From Actinomycetes bacterium (GTDB taxonomy: Bacteria > Actinomycetota > Acidimicrobiia > Acidimicrobiales > RAAP-2), in the NCBI GenBank assembly GCA_021801615.1, contig JAJYXS010000211.1, forward strand, positions 1 to 14,248: DNA of 14,248 nucleotides. Reading direction: 5' to 3'. Both the position numbers and the translations under genes were made by a program. Within the stretch, counting starts at the first letter, position 1. Every line of letters begins with the position of its first letter. The notes beneath the pieces were generated by a model. The model was given only the letters and a program-made list of their open reading frames with translations. It had not been told where the DNA came from and did no database searches. Positions 14,166-14,248 of the stretch are shown piece by piece.

Positions 14166-14248
14166 CCCTGACTGCAGCCGGCCACAGTTCCTCCGCCCGG
14201 CCGAGGCGCTTCCACCCGGCCTCCACCCGGCCGCGGGTCCTCCGCCCT

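Larger units (their letters stand above)
13645..14248. other. Repeat-rich, gene-free region upstream of the kinase
   Basis: About 600 bases without a supportable gene. The first 100 or so bases upstream of the ATG are of ordinary complexity and include a candidate promoter. From about 13860 to 14005 there are G-rich GGGCGGGAGCAGGC-type repeats. From 14089 to 14165 there is a C-rich run of CCCTTCCCGCCG-like words. The last 30 bases repeat TCCACCCGGCC. Open frames across it translate to Ala/Arg/Pro-rich low-complexity sequence. Confidence 0.65.

Noticed and set aside
13645..14226. N-terminal extension of the kinase by about 194 residues
   Set aside because: The frame is open, but the sequence is Ala/Arg/Pro repeat DNA. 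The ATG at 13644 lies directly before the conserved kinase fold and has a plausible ribosome site.

Overview
The window is about 14 kb of very GC-rich DNA with strong G/C bias at third codon positions. It uses GTG starts and 4-bp start/stop overlaps, and has at least one possible leaderless start. Gene content (GatCAB, [2Fe-2S]-type IlvD, a PASTA kinase, an SCP2 protein and an MFE-2-like dehydrogenase) points to an actinobacterium, possibly a less-studied lineage such as Acidimicrobiia. That placement is inference from gene style only. I see no tRNA, rRNA, CRISPR array, insertion sequence or phage gene.

Layout. From the left edge to about 8.03 kb everything is on the minus strand. In transcription order it runs: alpha/beta-hydrolase (8034-7231), gatC, gatA, gatB, ilvD, then an attenuator and ilvB, which runs off the left edge. 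The first four genes overlap by 4 bp each and look translationally coupled. A 151-base gap with an 18-bp tandem repeat separates gatB from ilvD. At 8.19 kb a plus-strand SCP2 sterol-carrier-like gene diverges from the hydrolase and converges on a minus-strand hydroxyacyl-CoA dehydrogenase-type SDR. A 670-base repeat-rich, gene-free stretch follows (9.56-10.23 kb). Then come a plus-strand RhtA-like exporter, a convergent minus-strand PASTA-domain Ser/Thr kinase, and about 600 bases of repeat-rich DNA upstream of the kinase.

How the genes fit together. IlvB and IlvD are consecutive-pathway enzymes of valine/isoleucine (and leucine precursor) synthesis. The gap before ilvB encodes a 19-residue leader peptide ending in Val, Leu and Ile codons, followed by a GC-rich stem-loop and a terminator hairpin, which is a ribosome-mediated attenuator. 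GatCAB makes Gln-tRNA(Gln) and/or Asn-tRNA(Asn) by transamidation. SCP2 and the SDR resemble two pieces of the eukaryotic peroxisomal multifunctional enzyme 2, suggesting acyl-CoA or sterol side-chain metabolism. The exporter and kinase are not obviously linked to these.

The most notable points are the ilvB attenuator and the recurrence of short, unrelated tandem repeats (9, 18, 21 and 23 bp, plus 35-bp direct repeats and GAAGC-rich spacer DNA), most of them just upstream of minus-strand genes. I do not see a clear new multi-gene defence or metabolic system here.
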